Below, one piece after another: positions 63,779 through 64,000 of a stretch of DNA of 64,000 nt. The stretch covers positions 434,001 to 498,000 of the forward strand of contig CP000781.1 of assembly GCA_000017645.1 (NCBI GenBank), written 5' to 3'. Source of the stretch: Xanthobacter autotrophicus Py2 (GTDB lineage: Bacteria; Pseudomonadota; Alphaproteobacteria; Rhizobiales; Xanthobacteraceae). Position 1 is the first letter of the stretch, and each line of letters begins with the position of its first letter. The position numbers were made by a program, and so were the translations under genes. The notes under the pieces were generated by a model. That model did no database searches. It had not been told where the DNA came from and saw nothing but the letters and a program-made list of their open reading frames with translations.

Positions 63779-64000
63779 GGCGGGAAATCCGACCGGGTTA
63801 ATGAAATGATAATGCCCGATGCGCGCCGCATTTGCGCCGTCAACCTTCTATTAACCTTAATGGGCCAGGTTTTTAGATACCTCTGATCGGTGCGGCCTTT
63901 TGTCGGTGCCGTGCGGGGATGGGGGTGCGCCGGCACCGGCCTGATGCCGCTCAGGGGGCTCGGGCAGCCCCTTCGAAATCGCAAAGCCCACTGCTTTCAA
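63779..64000. other. Right edge, no gene seen
   Basis: About 220 bp upstream of the BTLCP gene to the window edge. The AT-rich part near 63845-63885 could hold its promoter. No frame on either strand gives recognisable protein. Confidence 0.5.

Overview
The window is high-GC DNA from an alphaproteobacterium, most likely order Hyphomicrobiales and plausibly Xanthobacteraceae-like. That placement rests on gene families I recognise (IalB, DUF1232, a bacterial transglutaminase-like cysteine peptidase, a PmtA-like methyltransferase, Ti-plasmid-type tra genes) and on an intergenic repeat style common in that order. I ran no phylogeny. I see no rRNA, tRNA or CRISPR array.

1-13.3 kb is mostly housekeeping: mnmA, an IalB protein, a quinone reductase, thpR, a proline-rich DUF3300 protein, and a tight dapF-mtaB-ftsY run. 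A MocR regulator and a convergent DUF983 gene follow, flanked by matching ATACAAT/ATTGTAT inverted repeats. 13.4-20.5 kb is a metal locus, probably for copper. It holds a decayed PCuAC copy, a DUF2946 protein, an intact PCuAC chaperone, a CopC-CopD fusion, a cobalamin riboswitch in front of a CbiM-like permease, a second DUF2946 protein, and a TonB receptor with the CxxxM and HxM motifs of the OprC copper receptor.

20.6-36.7 kb is accessory metabolism. It includes a DUF1254/DUF1214 protein, a stand-alone one-module NRPS (C-A-T-E) overlapping an MFS exporter, and a catabolic unit: BKACE, a lambda-crystallin-type dehydrogenase, a branched-chain-type ABC transporter whose permease and both ATPases are one polypeptide, LivH, a binding protein, and a divergent GntR regulator with an SDR.

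36.76-53.19 kb is a roughly 16.4-kb integrative mobilizable element in the 3' end of guaA, bounded by near-identical 18-bp copies of that end. It has a tyrosine integrase, an AlpA regulator, a TraA relaxase with TraC/TraD and a probable oriT, but no mating-pair genes. Its cargo is defence: a SPARDA-type short Argonaute with a DUF4365(DREN)-APAZ nuclease, a type III restriction-modification operon headed by a Phd-like antitoxin, and an AbiEi/AbiEii pair. This element is the most interesting part of the window.

53.2-64 kb returns to core genes: guaA, small membrane proteins, rsmB, an MTA/SAH-nucleosidase-like gene, a MAPEG-like and an iron-permease-like membrane protein, two tandem TPR/O-GlcNAc-transferase-like genes, a gamma carbonic anhydrase and a BTLCP protease.
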